Notes under the pieces: generated by a model
What the model saw: only the letters and a program-made list of their open reading frames with translations
Told to the model about the DNA's origin: nothing
Database searches by the model: none
Part shown: one piece after another, positions 16,210 through 25,137 of the stretch
Numbering within the stretch: the first letter of the stretch is position 1
Layout of the letters: the number at the start of each line of letters is the position of its first letter
Source of the DNA: Chryseolinea lacunae
GTDB taxonomy: Bacteria > Bacteroidota > Bacteroidia > Cytophagales > Cyclobacteriaceae
Direction of reading: 5' to 3'
Assembly (NCBI RefSeq): GCF_016735595.1
Contig: NZ_JAERRB010000004.1
Span: 186,001-250,000, forward strand
Length of the DNA stretch: 64,000 nt
Translations under genes and position numbers: made by a program

Positions 16210-18102
16210 ATGAAACGTCTATCCATAATTATTCTCCTTGTGGCCTTTGTTCTGCCCATGCATGCGCAGGAAAATGAACAGAAAGTAACATCCAAAATCA
16301 GCCAGGTCACCGTGTTTCTGCAGGGGGCAGAGGTGTCGCGGCAAGCCACGGTGCCGTTAAAGCCCGGAGTGTCCATCCTAACCCTGACAGGGATAGCCCC
16401 CGATATTCAACAGCAAAGCATCCAGGTGCAAGGGCCGTTGACTGTAAAAATTCTGGCGGTCTCCTTTGGTGTGGACTATCTGGAAACACTTCAGAAGCCC
16501 GATCGAATAAAGACCCTTGAAGGAGAGAAGAAAAGACTGACAGGACTCATCGCGCAGGAGAAGTCGTTGGAAGAAGTGTATCGCGAAGAGGAGAATATGC
16601 TCAAGACCAACAAGTCGATTGGCGGGGCCGAGAAAGGAGTGGAGGTGCAGGAATTGAAAGCTGCCGTGGAATATTTCCGGCTTCGGTTGCTCGACATCCG
16701 CCAGCAGCTCATGCAAACAGCAACAGCGCTGCATACCTACCAGGACGACCTGGCCAAAGTGGAAGCACAACTCATAGAACTTCGCCATGTGAAGGCACAA
16801 CCTACCGGCCAGATCGTGGTGAAGGTGTCGACAAAGACCGCTACGACTGCCGAGTTTCTCGTGAAGTATCTTGTGCGTGAAGCACGGTGGTTCCCCTCCT
16901 ACGACATTCGTGCAAAGAACATCACGTCGCCCGTCAGCATCACCTACAAAGCAAACGTGAGCCAGCAGTCGGGCGAAGACTGGGAGAATGTGAACCTCAC
17001 CATCTCATCGGCCGATCCATCCGAAAGTGGCACACGACCCATCATTAAACCCTGGATTGTTGGCTACAACAACGGTCTTGCACAACGCGACATGATACGG
17101 ATACGCGGCACCGCCACCATTCCGGCCAACAACATTGCCTTTGGAAAAGTGACTGACGATGCGGGCGAGCCCCTGCCCGGTGTGAACGTCATGATAAAGG
17201 GCACCACCGTGGGCACCGTCACCGACATGAACGGAAACTATTCTCTTCCTCTCACAAGCGATGCCACCACCATGGTGCTTTCGTTTATCGGCTACAAGCC
17301 TATGGAAAGGCAACTGAATGGCGGAGGGCTGAACGACATCCAACTCAGGCCTGACATGACGCAGTTAAGCGAGGTTGTGGTTACCGGCTATGGCACATCC
17401 GATATGTCGGGGTTAGAGGGAATGGTGGCCGGTGTTGAAATAACAAAGTCGCGTGTTAAAAAAATGCCCATCACCGCCACCGAAGTGATCCGTCAAACCA
17501 ATGTGGAGTTTGCCTTGACGGAACCCTTCTCTATAAAATCGGATGGCGAATCGCGTGCCACCGACATGGTGGAGTATGAACTGAAAGCGTTGTATGAATA
17601 CTACTGTGCACCCAAACTCGACCCGGATGCTTTCTTAACGGCAAAAATTCTTGATTGGGATCAATACAATTTTCTCGACGGCGAAGCCAGTCTTTTCTTC
17701 GAAGGCAAATACATCGGCAAGAGCATTCTCGACACACGCAACACGTCCGACACACTCACGGTGTCGTTGGGACGCGACAACAATGTGTTGGTGAAACGGG
17801 AGAAGAAAAAAGAATATTCGTCGCGTCAATTCATCGGCGCTAACCAAAAGGTGGTGATGGCCTATGAACTTTCCATACGCAACAAGAAGGCGTTGCCCAT
17901 CACCATTGTGTTGCAGGATCAGATTCCCGTATCGAACGAAAAGGAAATTTCTGTCGACATCCTTGAAGACTCGCACGCCGACCTTGACGCGCCGAGTGGT
18001 GTGATGACGTGGAAGAAAGAAATTGCGCCGGGCAAAAACGAAGTCATCACCCTGCGCTATTCGGTGCGTTACCCCAAGGGCAATCGCATGTTGCTGGAGT
18101 GA
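16210..18102 (+). CDS. MuiA/DUF4139-family protein with inserted SusC-like regulatory domain
   Basis: This 630-residue secreted protein has a signal peptide ending PMHAQ. The DUF4140 domain (about 28-125; ISQVTVFLQGAEVSRQATV) is followed by a coiled coil (100-195) and DUF4139 (from about 205; LVKYLVREARWFPSYDIRA) ending in the family-typical RYSVRYPKGN. At about 309-396 a carboxypeptidase-regulatory-like domain is spliced in: FGKVTDDAGEPLPGVNVMIK, GTTVGTVTDMNGNYSLPL, and then SEVVVTGYG, which is the N-terminal signature of SusC/TonB-dependent receptors. MuiA relatives were named from mucoidy inhibition; the biochemical role is not established. It stands alone, stop-to-stop with rlmB. Confidence 0.85.
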   Translation: MKRLSIIILLVAFVLPMHAQENEQKVTSKISQVTVFLQGAEVSRQATVPLKPGVSILTLTGIAPDIQQQSIQVQGPLTVKILAVSFGVDYLETLQKPDRIKTLEGEKKRLTGLIAQEKSLEEVYREEENMLKTNKSIGGAEKGVEVQELKAAVEYFRLRLLDIRQQLMQTATALHTYQDDLAKVEAQLIELRHVKAQPTGQIVVKVSTKTATTAEFLVKYLVREARWFPSYDIRAKNITSPVSITYKANVSQQSGEDWENVNLTISSADPSESGTRPIIKPWIVGYNNGLAQRDMIRIRGTATIPANNIAFGKVTDDAGEPLPGVNVMIKGTTVGTVTDMNGNYSLPLTSDATTMVLSFIGYKPMERQLNGGGLNDIQLRPDMTQLSEVVVTGYGTSDMSGLEGMVAGVEITKSRVKKMPITATEVIRQTNVEFALTEPFSIKSDGESRATDMVEYELKALYEYYCAPKLDPDAFLTAKILDWDQYNFLDGEASLFFEGKYIGKSILDTRNTSDTLTVSLGRDNNVLVKREKKKEYSSRQFIGANQKVVMAYELSIRNKKALPITIVLQDQIPVSNEKEISVDILEDSHADLDAPSGVMTWKKEIAPGKNEVITLRYSVRYPKGNRMLLE

Positions 18103-18840
18103 TTAGTTGCCGTGTTGCCGCAGCACTTCATAGATGGCAACACCGGCAGCCACCGACACGTTAAGCGATCCGATTTTTCCTTTCAGAGGAATGCGGGCCA
18201 GCTCGTCGGCTTCCTTGAGAAACGCATCGCTGATGCCGTCTTCTTCCGATCCCATGATGAGGGCAATCGGGCCGGTGAGCGTGAGTGAATAGATGCTCTT
18301 CTCTGTTTTTTCGGTGCAGGCCACGATGCGGATGCCGTTTTCGTGAAGAAGTTGCAGGGTCTTCTTCATGTCTTTTTCGCGGCAGATCGGCAGGTGGTTC
18401 AACGCCCCTGCCGATGTTTTCATGGCGTCGCTGGTGATGGGCGCGTTGCCTTTTTCGGCGATGATGATGCCATCGAGGCCGGCACATTCGGCCGTGCGTA
18501 CAATAGCCCCGAAGTTTCGCACGTCGGTGATGCGATCAAGAATGAGAAAGAACGGTTCGCGTCCTTCCTGGTAGGCTTTGTAAATCAAATTGTCGGCCGA
18601 AGAATAGGTGACGGCCGACAGGATGCAGATAACACCCTGGTGATTTTTGGTCGACACCCGTTTCAGTTTTTCGGCAGGCACAAAAACCACCGGCACGTTG
18701 TTGTTGCGGGCCACGGCAATAAGCTCTTTCACCAGGTCGTTGGTCAACCCGGATTGGATCATCACTTTGTCGATATCTTTCCCGGCGTGAATCGCTTCAA
18801 TAACGGCCCGGGTGCCATAGATCATGTCTGTTTTTTCCAT
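18103..18840 (-). CDS. rlmB: 23S rRNA (guanosine-2'-O)-methyltransferase, TrmH/SpoU family
   Basis: This 245-residue enzyme has an N-terminal substrate-binding domain (MIYGTRAVIEAIHAGKDIDK). The knotted SpoU domain has all three motifs: DRITDVRNFGAIVRTAECAG, IALIMGSEEDGIS and IPLKGKIGSLNVSVAAGVAI. RlmB methylates the ribose of G2251 in 23S rRNA; related TrmH enzymes act on tRNA, so the target is inferred from overall length and N-terminal domain. It begins 12 bp after the pterin dehydratase gene and is probably co-transcribed with it. Confidence 0.92.
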   Translation of the reverse strand: MEKTDMIYGTRAVIEAIHAGKDIDKVMIQSGLTNDLVKELIAVARNNNVPVVFVPAEKLKRVSTKNHQGVICILSAVTYSSADNLIYKAYQEGREPFFLILDRITDVRNFGAIVRTAECAGLDGIIIAEKGNAPITSDAMKTSAGALNHLPICREKDMKKTLQLLHENGIRIVACTEKTEKSIYSLTLTGPIALIMGSEEDGISDAFLKEADELARIPLKGKIGSLNVSVAAGVAIYEVLRQHGN

Positions 18841-18852
18841 CGCGGAGTTTGC

Positions 18853-19095
18853 TCAGGGTTTAAGGGCCAGCTGGTCAATTTCCTTCGCCAGCTTGCGATC
18901 TCTTTCCGTCACGATGTTTCCGGCATCATGCGTCGAGAGTTCGAAGCTCACGGTGTTGTAGGTATTTGTCCAGGTGGGATGATGATTCATTTTTTCGGCC
19001 GTGATGGCCACTTTGGTCATGAAGCCAAAAGCTTCTGTGAAATCAGCGAAGGTGAATGTTTTCTTCAGCCGGTTCTTTTCTGTGATCCATTCCAT
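18853..19095 (-). CDS. 4a-hydroxytetrahydrobiopterin dehydratase (PCD/DCoH)
   Basis: This 80-residue protein carries the active-site signature EKMNHHPTW followed by [14 protein letters not shown]. The enzyme dehydrates 4a-carbinolamine pterins formed by aromatic amino acid hydroxylases; no such hydroxylase lies in this window. The size is slightly short for the family (about 95-105) because the N-terminus begins at the core [16 protein letters not shown]. It lies upstream of rlmB with 12 bp between. Confidence 0.9.
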   Translation of the reverse strand: MEWITEKNRLKKTFTFADFTEAFGFMTKVAITAEKMNHHPTWTNTYNTVSFELSTHDAGNIVTERDRKLAKEIDQLALKP

Positions 19096-19119
19096 AATGC
19101 CTGAGGGTTTTAGTTTGAT

Positions 19120-19139
19120 CGTTACTACTCGTTACTACT
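19120..19139. repeat. Tandem duplication of a 10-mer
   Basis: CGTTACTACT occurs twice in direct succession in the 122-bp spacer between the pterin dehydratase and DUF493 genes. No function is apparent. Confidence 0.6.
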
Positions 19140-19217
19140 TTTCTTGTTTGCTCCGGTGCTGTCCGGATGATCCGTTGCGTCACTAAAAATCAGATCACGG
19201 CGCGGGATCGTTTCGGG

Positions 19218-19481
19218 TCAGAGCGCCACAATGCCTTCGATCTGCGAGGCCTGAATGTACATGTCGATGACGGCGTCGCTGGAGTGCATCATCGCTTGAA
19301 CAGTAACACTGGTGTAGTTTCCTTGTTTGGATTTTTTTTCAGTGGCCGTGTTGTTTGGGAATAATGTTTTCACTTGTTCTTCCTTTCCGGTGGGCACAAT
19401 GAACTTGAAGACGTAGAGCGAAGGCCACGCATAGTGCTGGTCGAGCTTTTCGCGAAACGAATCAATCCAATTTTGATCCAT
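19218..19481 (-). CDS. DUF493 (YbeD-like) family protein
   Basis: This 87-residue protein has the DUF493 pattern: YVFKFIVPTGKEEQVKTLFP in the first strand and helix, then KQGNYTSVTVQAMMHSSDAV and a final IYIQASQIEG-like strand (MYIQASQIEGIVAL). The fold is an ACT/ferredoxin-like alpha-beta sandwich. In Proteobacteria YbeD lies with lipB and lipA, but here lipA is 35 kb away. The role is unknown, possibly regulatory. It follows the PpiD-like gene after 60 bp containing a GC-rich hairpin (about 19493-19520). Confidence 0.85.
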   Translation of the reverse strand: MDQNWIDSFREKLDQHYAWPSLYVFKFIVPTGKEEQVKTLFPNNTATEKKSKQGNYTSVTVQAMMHSSDAVIDMYIQASQIEGIVAL

Positions 19482-19541
19482 GTTAAAACGGCAACGCCCC
19501 CCAAATGACTCGGGAGGCGTGGCATTAAGGTTTGTTATTCT

Positions 19542-21650
19542 CTAAAAGAACTTGTAGCGCTTGTCTACAATGTTCGAGCTTTCTTTGATGGCGTCGGCAA
19601 TGCCTGCGCTGTTGCGGTTCAACACACCTTGTTCCAGTTGCGATTTGTACATGCTGAAGTCGGTGATCGCAGGAGCCGTAGTTTTGTTTTGGAGTTCGAT
19701 GATCACTACGCCGTTTTCGCCAGCGAGAGGTTTCGAGCGTTTGCCATTCTCAAGACTAAAGGCCACACCCACGGCCTGAGGATCGAATCCTACAGTAGGC
19801 AGCGAGTTGCTGTTCAGTTTCAGGTCGCTGCTGGTGTATACATTGGCGTCGGTTCCGAAGGCGGTGGCCATTTCTTCCAGTGTGCCTTTGGCTGCATTCA
19901 GTTTGTCGACAATCACTTTTCCTTTCAGTTCGTTGCGAACGGCCGGTGTGATTTCGGCTTTCACAAACTCAAGAGGCTTGTAACCTTTCTTGATTTCGCC
20001 GGTCATCACAGCCACCACGTTTTGTTCCTGGAGGTCGAACACTTGCGAGATTTTGCCGATCTCACCTTCTCTGAAGAGCCACTGCACCACCTGGCGGGCT
20101 TCGCCCAGTGTGCCGATGCGGCGATCGCCGGCACCTACGTTTTTCGCATCCTGAACAATCAGGCCTTGTGCTTTGGCGCGTTGCTCGAAATCGGCAATGC
20201 CCGAAAGATCAGACGTGAAGGCTTCAGCTTTGCGGAATGCTTCGTTCAGTGTGGCATCGCTCGGCACAATTTCGCGTTCGATGATGGCCAGCTTATAGGC
20301 ACGGTTTGTTTTTGTGTCGGTCACCGAAATGATGTGATAGCCGAATTGTGTTTCCACTATGTCGTTGAGCAGACCGGTTTTGGAAGCGGCAAACACGGCG
20401 TCCTGGAAAGGTTTCACCATTTGTCCGCTGCTGAACCAACCCAGGTCACCACCGGCGTTCTTTGTTCCATCGGTTCCAAACTCGGCAGCTTTCGCACCAA
20501 AGTTTGCACCGCCTTTGATGTCTTTCAGAATGCCTTGTGCTTTTGCTTTGGCTTCTTTCTTAGAAGCGTCGCTTTCGTCAGCCCACTTAATGAGGATGTG
20601 CTTGGCGCGGGCGCTATAGGTAGTGTCGTTAAATACTTTCGAAACTTTCACCACTTTATATACCTGACCGTCCAGGAAGGGGCCGATCACCTTGCCTTGC
20701 ACCAGGCTGTCTACAGAAATGAAAGCAGGAAGGTTGCTGGCGTTGTAGGTCGCGAAAGCAGCTTTGCTATCGGATGCCTTGGCAGCATATACAGAGTCGT
20801 CAGACGATGTTCTGAATTCGTTCACGTCGCGGGCGAGGTCTTCTTTCACAGAAAGGCTGTCGCTGCCGGAAGCCACCACCGGGATCGACACGTATTTCAT
20901 GTCGCGGCTTTCTTCCGTTTTGAATTTTTCAACATTCTTGTTGTAGTAAGCTTTTAGGGCATCGTCGGTCACGGTCACAGCCGAGTCGCTCACGGCGAAG
21001 AAGGGAACATACAGGTATTTCACTTCGGCCACATCGTTTTGCTGATGGTATTCGCGTTCGGCTTCGGCCGAAGTCACGTATGCGCTTTTGATGAGCAGGT
21101 TTTCATATTTGATACGCTCACGTCCGGGCTTCAGGTCGCGTTGAAACAATTCCCAGCGCACGCGCGGCTCAGAGCCTTCGGGCATCGATTTGAGTTGGTT
21201 CAGGTAGCTCACTACCTTGTTGGGATCGAACTGGCCGGTGGCAGGATCCGTGAAAGCCATCTTCACGTTTTGGTCCACGTTTTTGCCTTGCACCATATCC
21301 CATACTTCATCCTGTGTCACTTCCACGCCCACTTTGGCGTATTGTGCTTCAATGGCGTTGCGGGCAATCAGCAGGTCCCAGGCTTGCTGACGGATGCTGG
21401 GCATCTCGCGCTCGCCAGGTTCGCGGCCGAAGTTGAGGTAGTAGTTCGCCTCGCGTTCGCGGATCACAGACTGATAGTCTTCGTAGGTAATTTCTTTTCC
21501 GCCGATCTCGCCTACCGAGTTCCGGCCCCAGTTCATGATAGAGGATTTTCCGCTAAAAATGTCGTTCAGGATAAATGCAGCTATCGCAACAAAGACGAAA
21601 ATGACCACCCAGGTGCCCATCTTGTTGCGCAACGTTCCAATCAATGCCAT
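19542..21650 (-). CDS. PpiD/SurA-like peptidyl-prolyl isomerase, membrane-anchored foldase
   Basis: The protein has 702 residues from the ATG at 21650; an upstream in-frame ATG at 21764 is rejected because a -7 box lies between them. MALIGTLRNKMGTW precedes one N-terminal membrane anchor (VVIFVFVAIAAFILNDIF). A SurA_N-type chaperone domain follows. The parvulin domain at about 345-450 has AKHILIKWADESD, GGDLGWFSSGQMVKPF and FGYHIISVTDTK. PpiD-type proteins help newly translocated envelope proteins fold at the periplasmic face of the inner membrane. The gene follows the CNNM/CBS gene and has its own promoter, so it may be expressed separately. Confidence 0.92.
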   Translation of the reverse strand: MALIGTLRNKMGTWVVIFVFVAIAAFILNDIFSGKSSIMNWGRNSVGEIGGKEITYEDYQSVIREREANYYLNFGREPGEREMPSIRQQAWDLLIARNAIEAQYAKVGVEVTQDEVWDMVQGKNVDQNVKMAFTDPATGQFDPNKVVSYLNQLKSMPEGSEPRVRWELFQRDLKPGRERIKYENLLIKSAYVTSAEAEREYHQQNDVAEVKYLYVPFFAVSDSAVTVTDDALKAYYNKNVEKFKTEESRDMKYVSIPVVASGSDSLSVKEDLARDVNEFRTSSDDSVYAAKASDSKAAFATYNASNLPAFISVDSLVQGKVIGPFLDGQVYKVVKVSKVFNDTTYSARAKHILIKWADESDASKKEAKAKAQGILKDIKGGANFGAKAAEFGTDGTKNAGGDLGWFSSGQMVKPFQDAVFAASKTGLLNDIVETQFGYHIISVTDTKTNRAYKLAIIEREIVPSDATLNEAFRKAEAFTSDLSGIADFEQRAKAQGLIVQDAKNVGAGDRRIGTLGEARQVVQWLFREGEIGKISQVFDLQEQNVVAVMTGEIKKGYKPLEFVKAEITPAVRNELKGKVIVDKLNAAKGTLEEMATAFGTDANVYTSSDLKLNSNSLPTVGFDPQAVGVAFSLENGKRSKPLAGENGVVIIELQNKTTAPAITDFSMYKSQLEQGVLNRNSAGIADAIKESSNIVDKRYKFF

Positions 21651-21671
21651 AATGTAAATTTTAAAGAGCCG

Positions 21672-21702
21672 CAAATTTAACCCGTAATCTTTAAGAGAAA
21701 AA
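21672..21702 (-). promoter_or_regulatory. Candidate housekeeping promoter for the ppiD-like gene
   Basis: On the minus strand TAAATTTG (21679-21672) matches the Bacteroidota -7 consensus TAnnTTTG in full, with a T-rich -33 region about 18 nt upstream. It would give a leader of roughly 17-20 nt before the ATG at 21650. Confidence 0.5.
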
Positions 21703-21791
21703 TTAAGGCCGAAAAAAGACAGACGTGAAGGGTTAAAAAGTTCCAGAATCGGCCTGAACAGCAATAATTTAAGTCATTGGCCGGGGTCTGC

Positions 21792-23066
21792 TCAGTCGTT
21801 TTCGTCGTCTTTTTCGAGGGCTACCTTCACCGTGCCGATGCGGTTGTTCAGGGTCGACTGAATGGTGAAGGTGTAGGGGGGGTGGGCTATGGTCTGGCCG
21901 CTTTGCGGGAAGTCTTCCGTGAGCGCCAGAATGAAGCCGCCCAGCGTTTCATATTCACCCACGGGCAGTTTCCAGCCGTAGGTTTCATTCAGGTAGTCGA
22001 TCTCGAGGCGCGCGCTCACCAGAAAGGTGTGGTCGTCGAGCTGTTGTTCCACCAGCGTGTCTTCGTCGTGTTCGTCTTCGATGTCGCCAAAAATTTCTTC
22101 AATCACATCTTCCATGCTCACAATGCCCGACGTGCCGCCAAACTCGTCTACCACCACGGCCAGGCTTTTGCGCTCGTTGATGAAACGTATCATCAGCTCG
22201 TTGGCCAGCGAGGTCTCGGCCACAATGATGATGGGCGTGAGAATGTCGCGGATGTTTTTTGGCTTTTTGAAAAGCGACGACGAATGGCAATAGCCCACCA
22301 CATCGTCGATGCGCTGGTTGTAGATGATCACTTTGGAATGGCCGCTTTCCACAAAGGCCTCGCGAAGGGTTTCGATGCTTTCGTTGATTTCGGTGGCGGT
22401 GATTTCCGTGCGCGGTATCATGCACTCGCGAATCTTCACGCTTTTAAATTCAAGCGCGTTGTAGAATATTTTGCGGTCCACACGAATGGCCTCCGCCTCG
22501 GGGTTCACGTGGTAGATGTTTTTCACGTATTGGTGCAGGTCGGTAGAGCCAAACACCGGGTTCAGGTCGTCGAACGGAAGGCGTAGCACACGCGTGGTGA
22601 CCCAGCGCGACAAGGCCACCAGCGGGAACGTTAGCCAGCTCAGCAACAAAAAGCATATGCCGAACAACGGCGCGAGTGCATACAGAATGCGCTCGGGACT
22701 GAGTCTGAAAATGCGATGCGAAAGAATATCGGCCGTGAAAGCCAGCAAGGCTGTGGTGATGATGGTTTGCAGCACCACCTGCAGGGCCATGTATTGGGGG
22801 CCAAACTGTGCACCAAAAAATGGCGCCATCCACAAGGCCAGGCAAAAACTGAAAGACGCCAGCGCCAGCGTGTTGCCCACCCGTGTGGTGCCTACGAACC
22901 ACATGGGGCGCTGTGTGAAAAACGACACGATTTTGTGCGCGATGTCCGGATATTTGCCCCCGGCCGACGGCGCGGCATGCACATGGCGATAGGCCGTTTC
23001 CATGCCGGTGAAAAAGAATGAGAATGATAGTGCTACGATGCTGCCCGGAAGCAAAAGCGAATTCAT
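21792..23066 (-). CDS. Hemolysin-family CNNM/CBS/CorC transport protein
   Basis: This 424-residue membrane protein has a CNNM (DUF21) domain at about 1-190, with hydrophobic helices around SIVALSFSFFFTGMETAY, LALASFSFCLALWMAPFF and YALAPLFGICFLLLSWLT. A CBS pair (about 215-335; MIPRTEITATEINESIETL, DILTPIIIVAETSLANELM, VVDEFGGTSGIVSMEDVIEE) and a C-terminal CorC/HlyC domain follow. The family covers Mg/Co efflux proteins and the gliding-associated GldE; I cannot assign it to GldE specifically. It overlaps the small gene upstream by ATGA (23063-23066). Confidence 0.88.
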   Translation of the reverse strand: MNSLLLPGSIVALSFSFFFTGMETAYRHVHAAPSAGGKYPDIAHKIVSFFTQRPMWFVGTTRVGNTLALASFSFCLALWMAPFFGAQFGPQYMALQVVLQTIITTALLAFTADILSHRIFRLSPERILYALAPLFGICFLLLSWLTFPLVALSRWVTTRVLRLPFDDLNPVFGSTDLHQYVKNIYHVNPEAEAIRVDRKIFYNALEFKSVKIRECMIPRTEITATEINESIETLREAFVESGHSKVIIYNQRIDDVVGYCHSSSLFKKPKNIRDILTPIIIVAETSLANELMIRFINERKSLAVVVDEFGGTSGIVSMEDVIEEIFGDIEDEHDEDTLVEQQLDDHTFLVSARLEIDYLNETYGWKLPVGEYETLGGFILALTEDFPQSGQTIAHPPYTFTIQSTLNNRIGTVKVALEKDDEND

Positions 23067-23224
23067 GACGTTTTCCTCTTCTTCAATTTATATACAAAAT
23101 ATAAAATGAGGGAAAGCATGACCGCCCAATAGCCACTGGCCAGGCCCAACGTCATGATTTGATGAATGCCGATGATGAGAAACCCTACGGCCAGCGAAAG
23201 AACAATTGCGTCGAACAATTTCAT
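23063..23224 (-). CDS. Small membrane protein (53 residues)
   Basis: From the ATG at 23224 the product is MKLFDAIVLSLAVGFLIIGI..., with two hydrophobic helices (about 5-20 and 27-45) and a basic tail (KLKKRKTS). A longer frame to 23287 exists but adds a non-hydrophobic stretch; the shorter start is preferred. It lies between lptC and the CNNM gene and overlaps the latter by ATGA, so it is very probably translated. Function is unknown; such small proteins are regularly found between lptC and the CNNM gene in related genomes by my recollection. Confidence 0.7.
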   Translation of the reverse strand: MKLFDAIVLSLAVGFLIIGIHQIMTLGLASGYWAVMLSLILYFVYKLKKRKTS

Positions 23225-23303
23225 GTCGGCGTAAAAATAGCGATTATTTACGTGTATGCTGAGGGATGCCCGGATTGGGCTGGACACTAAACGCTGTTCG
23301 CGC

Positions 23304-23822
23304 TCACTCTTTCACTTCAATTTCGCCCGTAGGCTTGCGGATCACATAGTCGGAAAGGTCCTGTTTGGCGTCGAGCCCTTCCCCGTAAAGCACGTCGCCT
23401 TGCTGGCGGATGGTGACAAATTTCTCGGTAAAGATTTTTTTATCGGCCGGTTTCCAGAAAAGCTCCTCGGTGTTGAGCTGCTCGGTTTTCTGCAGGTTTT
23501 TCACTTCCACGTTGCCACGTCCGCGCCATTGGTTTTCCTGTTTGAAAAAATAGGCGTGGTTGGCTTTCAGCGTCGACTCCAGGCTGCCGTCCTCTTTATA
23601 GAACTCCATATAAATGCCCTTGGGAAATTCGCGGTCGCCGTTCTGAAACTCATAGAGCATGTCGGCCAGCATTTTGATTTTAACCTTGTCGTTCTCGGTG
23701 TAGAACAACTCCACCTTTTCGGCTTCGCTGATTGGCCCCTTGTATTCTACCGGCGGCTTCACTTCCGTTCGGTTGCAACCGCAGATAAAAAAGGCAAACG
23801 CTATGAAGCACAGGTATCGCAT
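23304..23822 (-). CDS. lptC: LPS export ABC transporter periplasmic protein LptC
   Basis: This 172-residue lipoprotein has a lipobox ending ICGC (Cys16). The LptC fold shows the recurring strand pattern YMEFYKEDGSLESTLKANHA, WRGRGNVEVKNLQKTEQLNT and EELFWKPADKKIFTEKFV, which is the 'V..D..G...L.A..A.Y....' pattern of the LptA/LptC/OstA superfamily. LptC receives LPS from LptBFG and passes it to LptA. The other lpt genes are not in this window. It lies 81 bp upstream of the small membrane gene and 40 bp downstream of an outer-membrane protein gene. Confidence 0.9.
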   Translation of the reverse strand: MRYLCFIAFAFFICGCNRTEVKPPVEYKGPISEAEKVELFYTENDKVKIKMLADMLYEFQNGDREFPKGIYMEFYKEDGSLESTLKANHAYFFKQENQWRGRGNVEVKNLQKTEQLNTEELFWKPADKKIFTEKFVTIRQQGDVLYGEGLDAKQDLSDYVIRKPTGEIEVKE

Positions 23823-23862
23823 TCGTTCACTAAAAAGTTAAGGGCCGCAGCAGAGTGCCTTA

Positions 23863-25137
23863 TCAATCGAACTTCCTCTTGATGAACCACTGGTCGTTGA
23901 AGGTGATGCCGAAGTATATCTTGAAGTAGTTTTCCTCCAAAACATTGTCGGCCTTGTTCCCCCGCTTACCGATCTTGCCACCGAGGTCAATGCTCGATCG
24001 TCCGGCCGGCAACGAGAAGCCAAAATTGATGCCAATGTCTTTCACCTGGCTATTCACGGCCACATACGGATATTGTTCATAACTCACCCCCGCGCGGAAG
24101 GTGATGCGCTTCAGATAGCTTTCCAATGCCATGGGGTCAGGTGTGAATTCGCCACCCAACGATGCACGCCAGGAGTTCTTCAACCCTTCGTCGTCGGGGT
24201 TCACACTGCGGAATGACGACCAGTTCTGAAAGGCGAACTCGGTGCCCACATACCAATGCAGGTCGCGGCCATACGAAACCCCGATCGTGTAAGACGGCGG
24301 TGTGCGAACTTTGCCACTCGCGTCGGTGATGGGATAACGTTCAATGGTATCGTTGGCCAGGGTTGTTCTATATATGGAGGTTTGAATTTTGGCTCCCAGG
24401 TTTGCCGGAAGATCCACCACAGCGCCCGCACTGAAACGATGATCGTGTTTGGGACCCAGCGAGTCCTGGGAAAAAGAATAGCCCAGTGAAAAGTTGAACC
24501 CGTTCACATTGGTTTTTTCTTCCAAGTTCACCACATACGATCCCTGGTTGGGATCAAGGTTGGAGCTCACATTCGAGATGGGACCAAACAAATAGGTTGC
24601 CTTGAGGCCCAACGCCATTTGTTTGTTGATGCGCACGCCGTTCGACCAGTAGAGTTGGGTGAGACCACCGGTGCCGGTTTCGTATGCCTGATATTTGCCT
24701 ACCACGCCGCCGTTCTGATCGTGAATGTCGGCCAGGTACTGGAAATTATAATTCACATTGGTGTAGGGCATCAGCCCGGCAGAGGTTGTCCACTTGTTGA
24801 TTTTCACAGGGAAAGCCATCACGAGATAGTTCAGGTTTCCGCCTGTGCTTTTCTCGCTGGAGGTGTCGCCCTTGATGGTGCGCGACTCGCCGATAATGCC
24901 CACTTGAAACACCGTGAAGGTGTTATAGACCAGCAGTGCCGGGTTTTGATTATTAAGATTCCAGAACTGTGGCTGGCTCACGCCAATACCGCCGGCACCC
25001 TGATTTTGGATGAGCTGGTTGCCATAGGGATCGCCGATTCCATAGGTTGTGAACGGCGAAGGAGCCGCCTGACCCCACGCTTTTGCTGCGGAAAGCACAA
25101 CAGCAAACACCAAAAAACACTTTTTAACCACTGACAT
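23863..25137 (-). CDS. Outer-membrane beta-barrel protein, unnamed family
   Basis: This 424-residue protein has a signal peptide (VVKKCFLVFAVVLSAAKAWG). An N-terminal segment FTTYGIGDPYGNQLIQNQ is glycine- and asparagine-rich, as in FadL/UPF0164-like barrels (GIGVSQPQFWNLNNQNPALL). Amphipathic strands run to the terminal FKIYFGITFNDQWFIKRKFD, which is barrel-like. It overlaps coaX by 14 bp (25124-25137), so the two are coupled. The neighbourhood (CoaX, this protein, LptC, CNNM, PpiD) suggests envelope biogenesis. The transported substrate, if any, is unknown. Confidence 0.75.
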   Translation of the reverse strand: MSVVKKCFLVFAVVLSAAKAWGQAAPSPFTTYGIGDPYGNQLIQNQGAGGIGVSQPQFWNLNNQNPALLVYNTFTVFQVGIIGESRTIKGDTSSEKSTGGNLNYLVMAFPVKINKWTTSAGLMPYTNVNYNFQYLADIHDQNGGVVGKYQAYETGTGGLTQLYWSNGVRINKQMALGLKATYLFGPISNVSSNLDPNQGSYVVNLEEKTNVNGFNFSLGYSFSQDSLGPKHDHRFSAGAVVDLPANLGAKIQTSIYRTTLANDTIERYPITDASGKVRTPPSYTIGVSYGRDLHWYVGTEFAFQNWSSFRSVNPDDEGLKNSWRASLGGEFTPDPMALESYLKRITFRAGVSYEQYPYVAVNSQVKDIGINFGFSLPAGRSSIDLGGKIGKRGNKADNVLEENYFKIYFGITFNDQWFIKRKFD

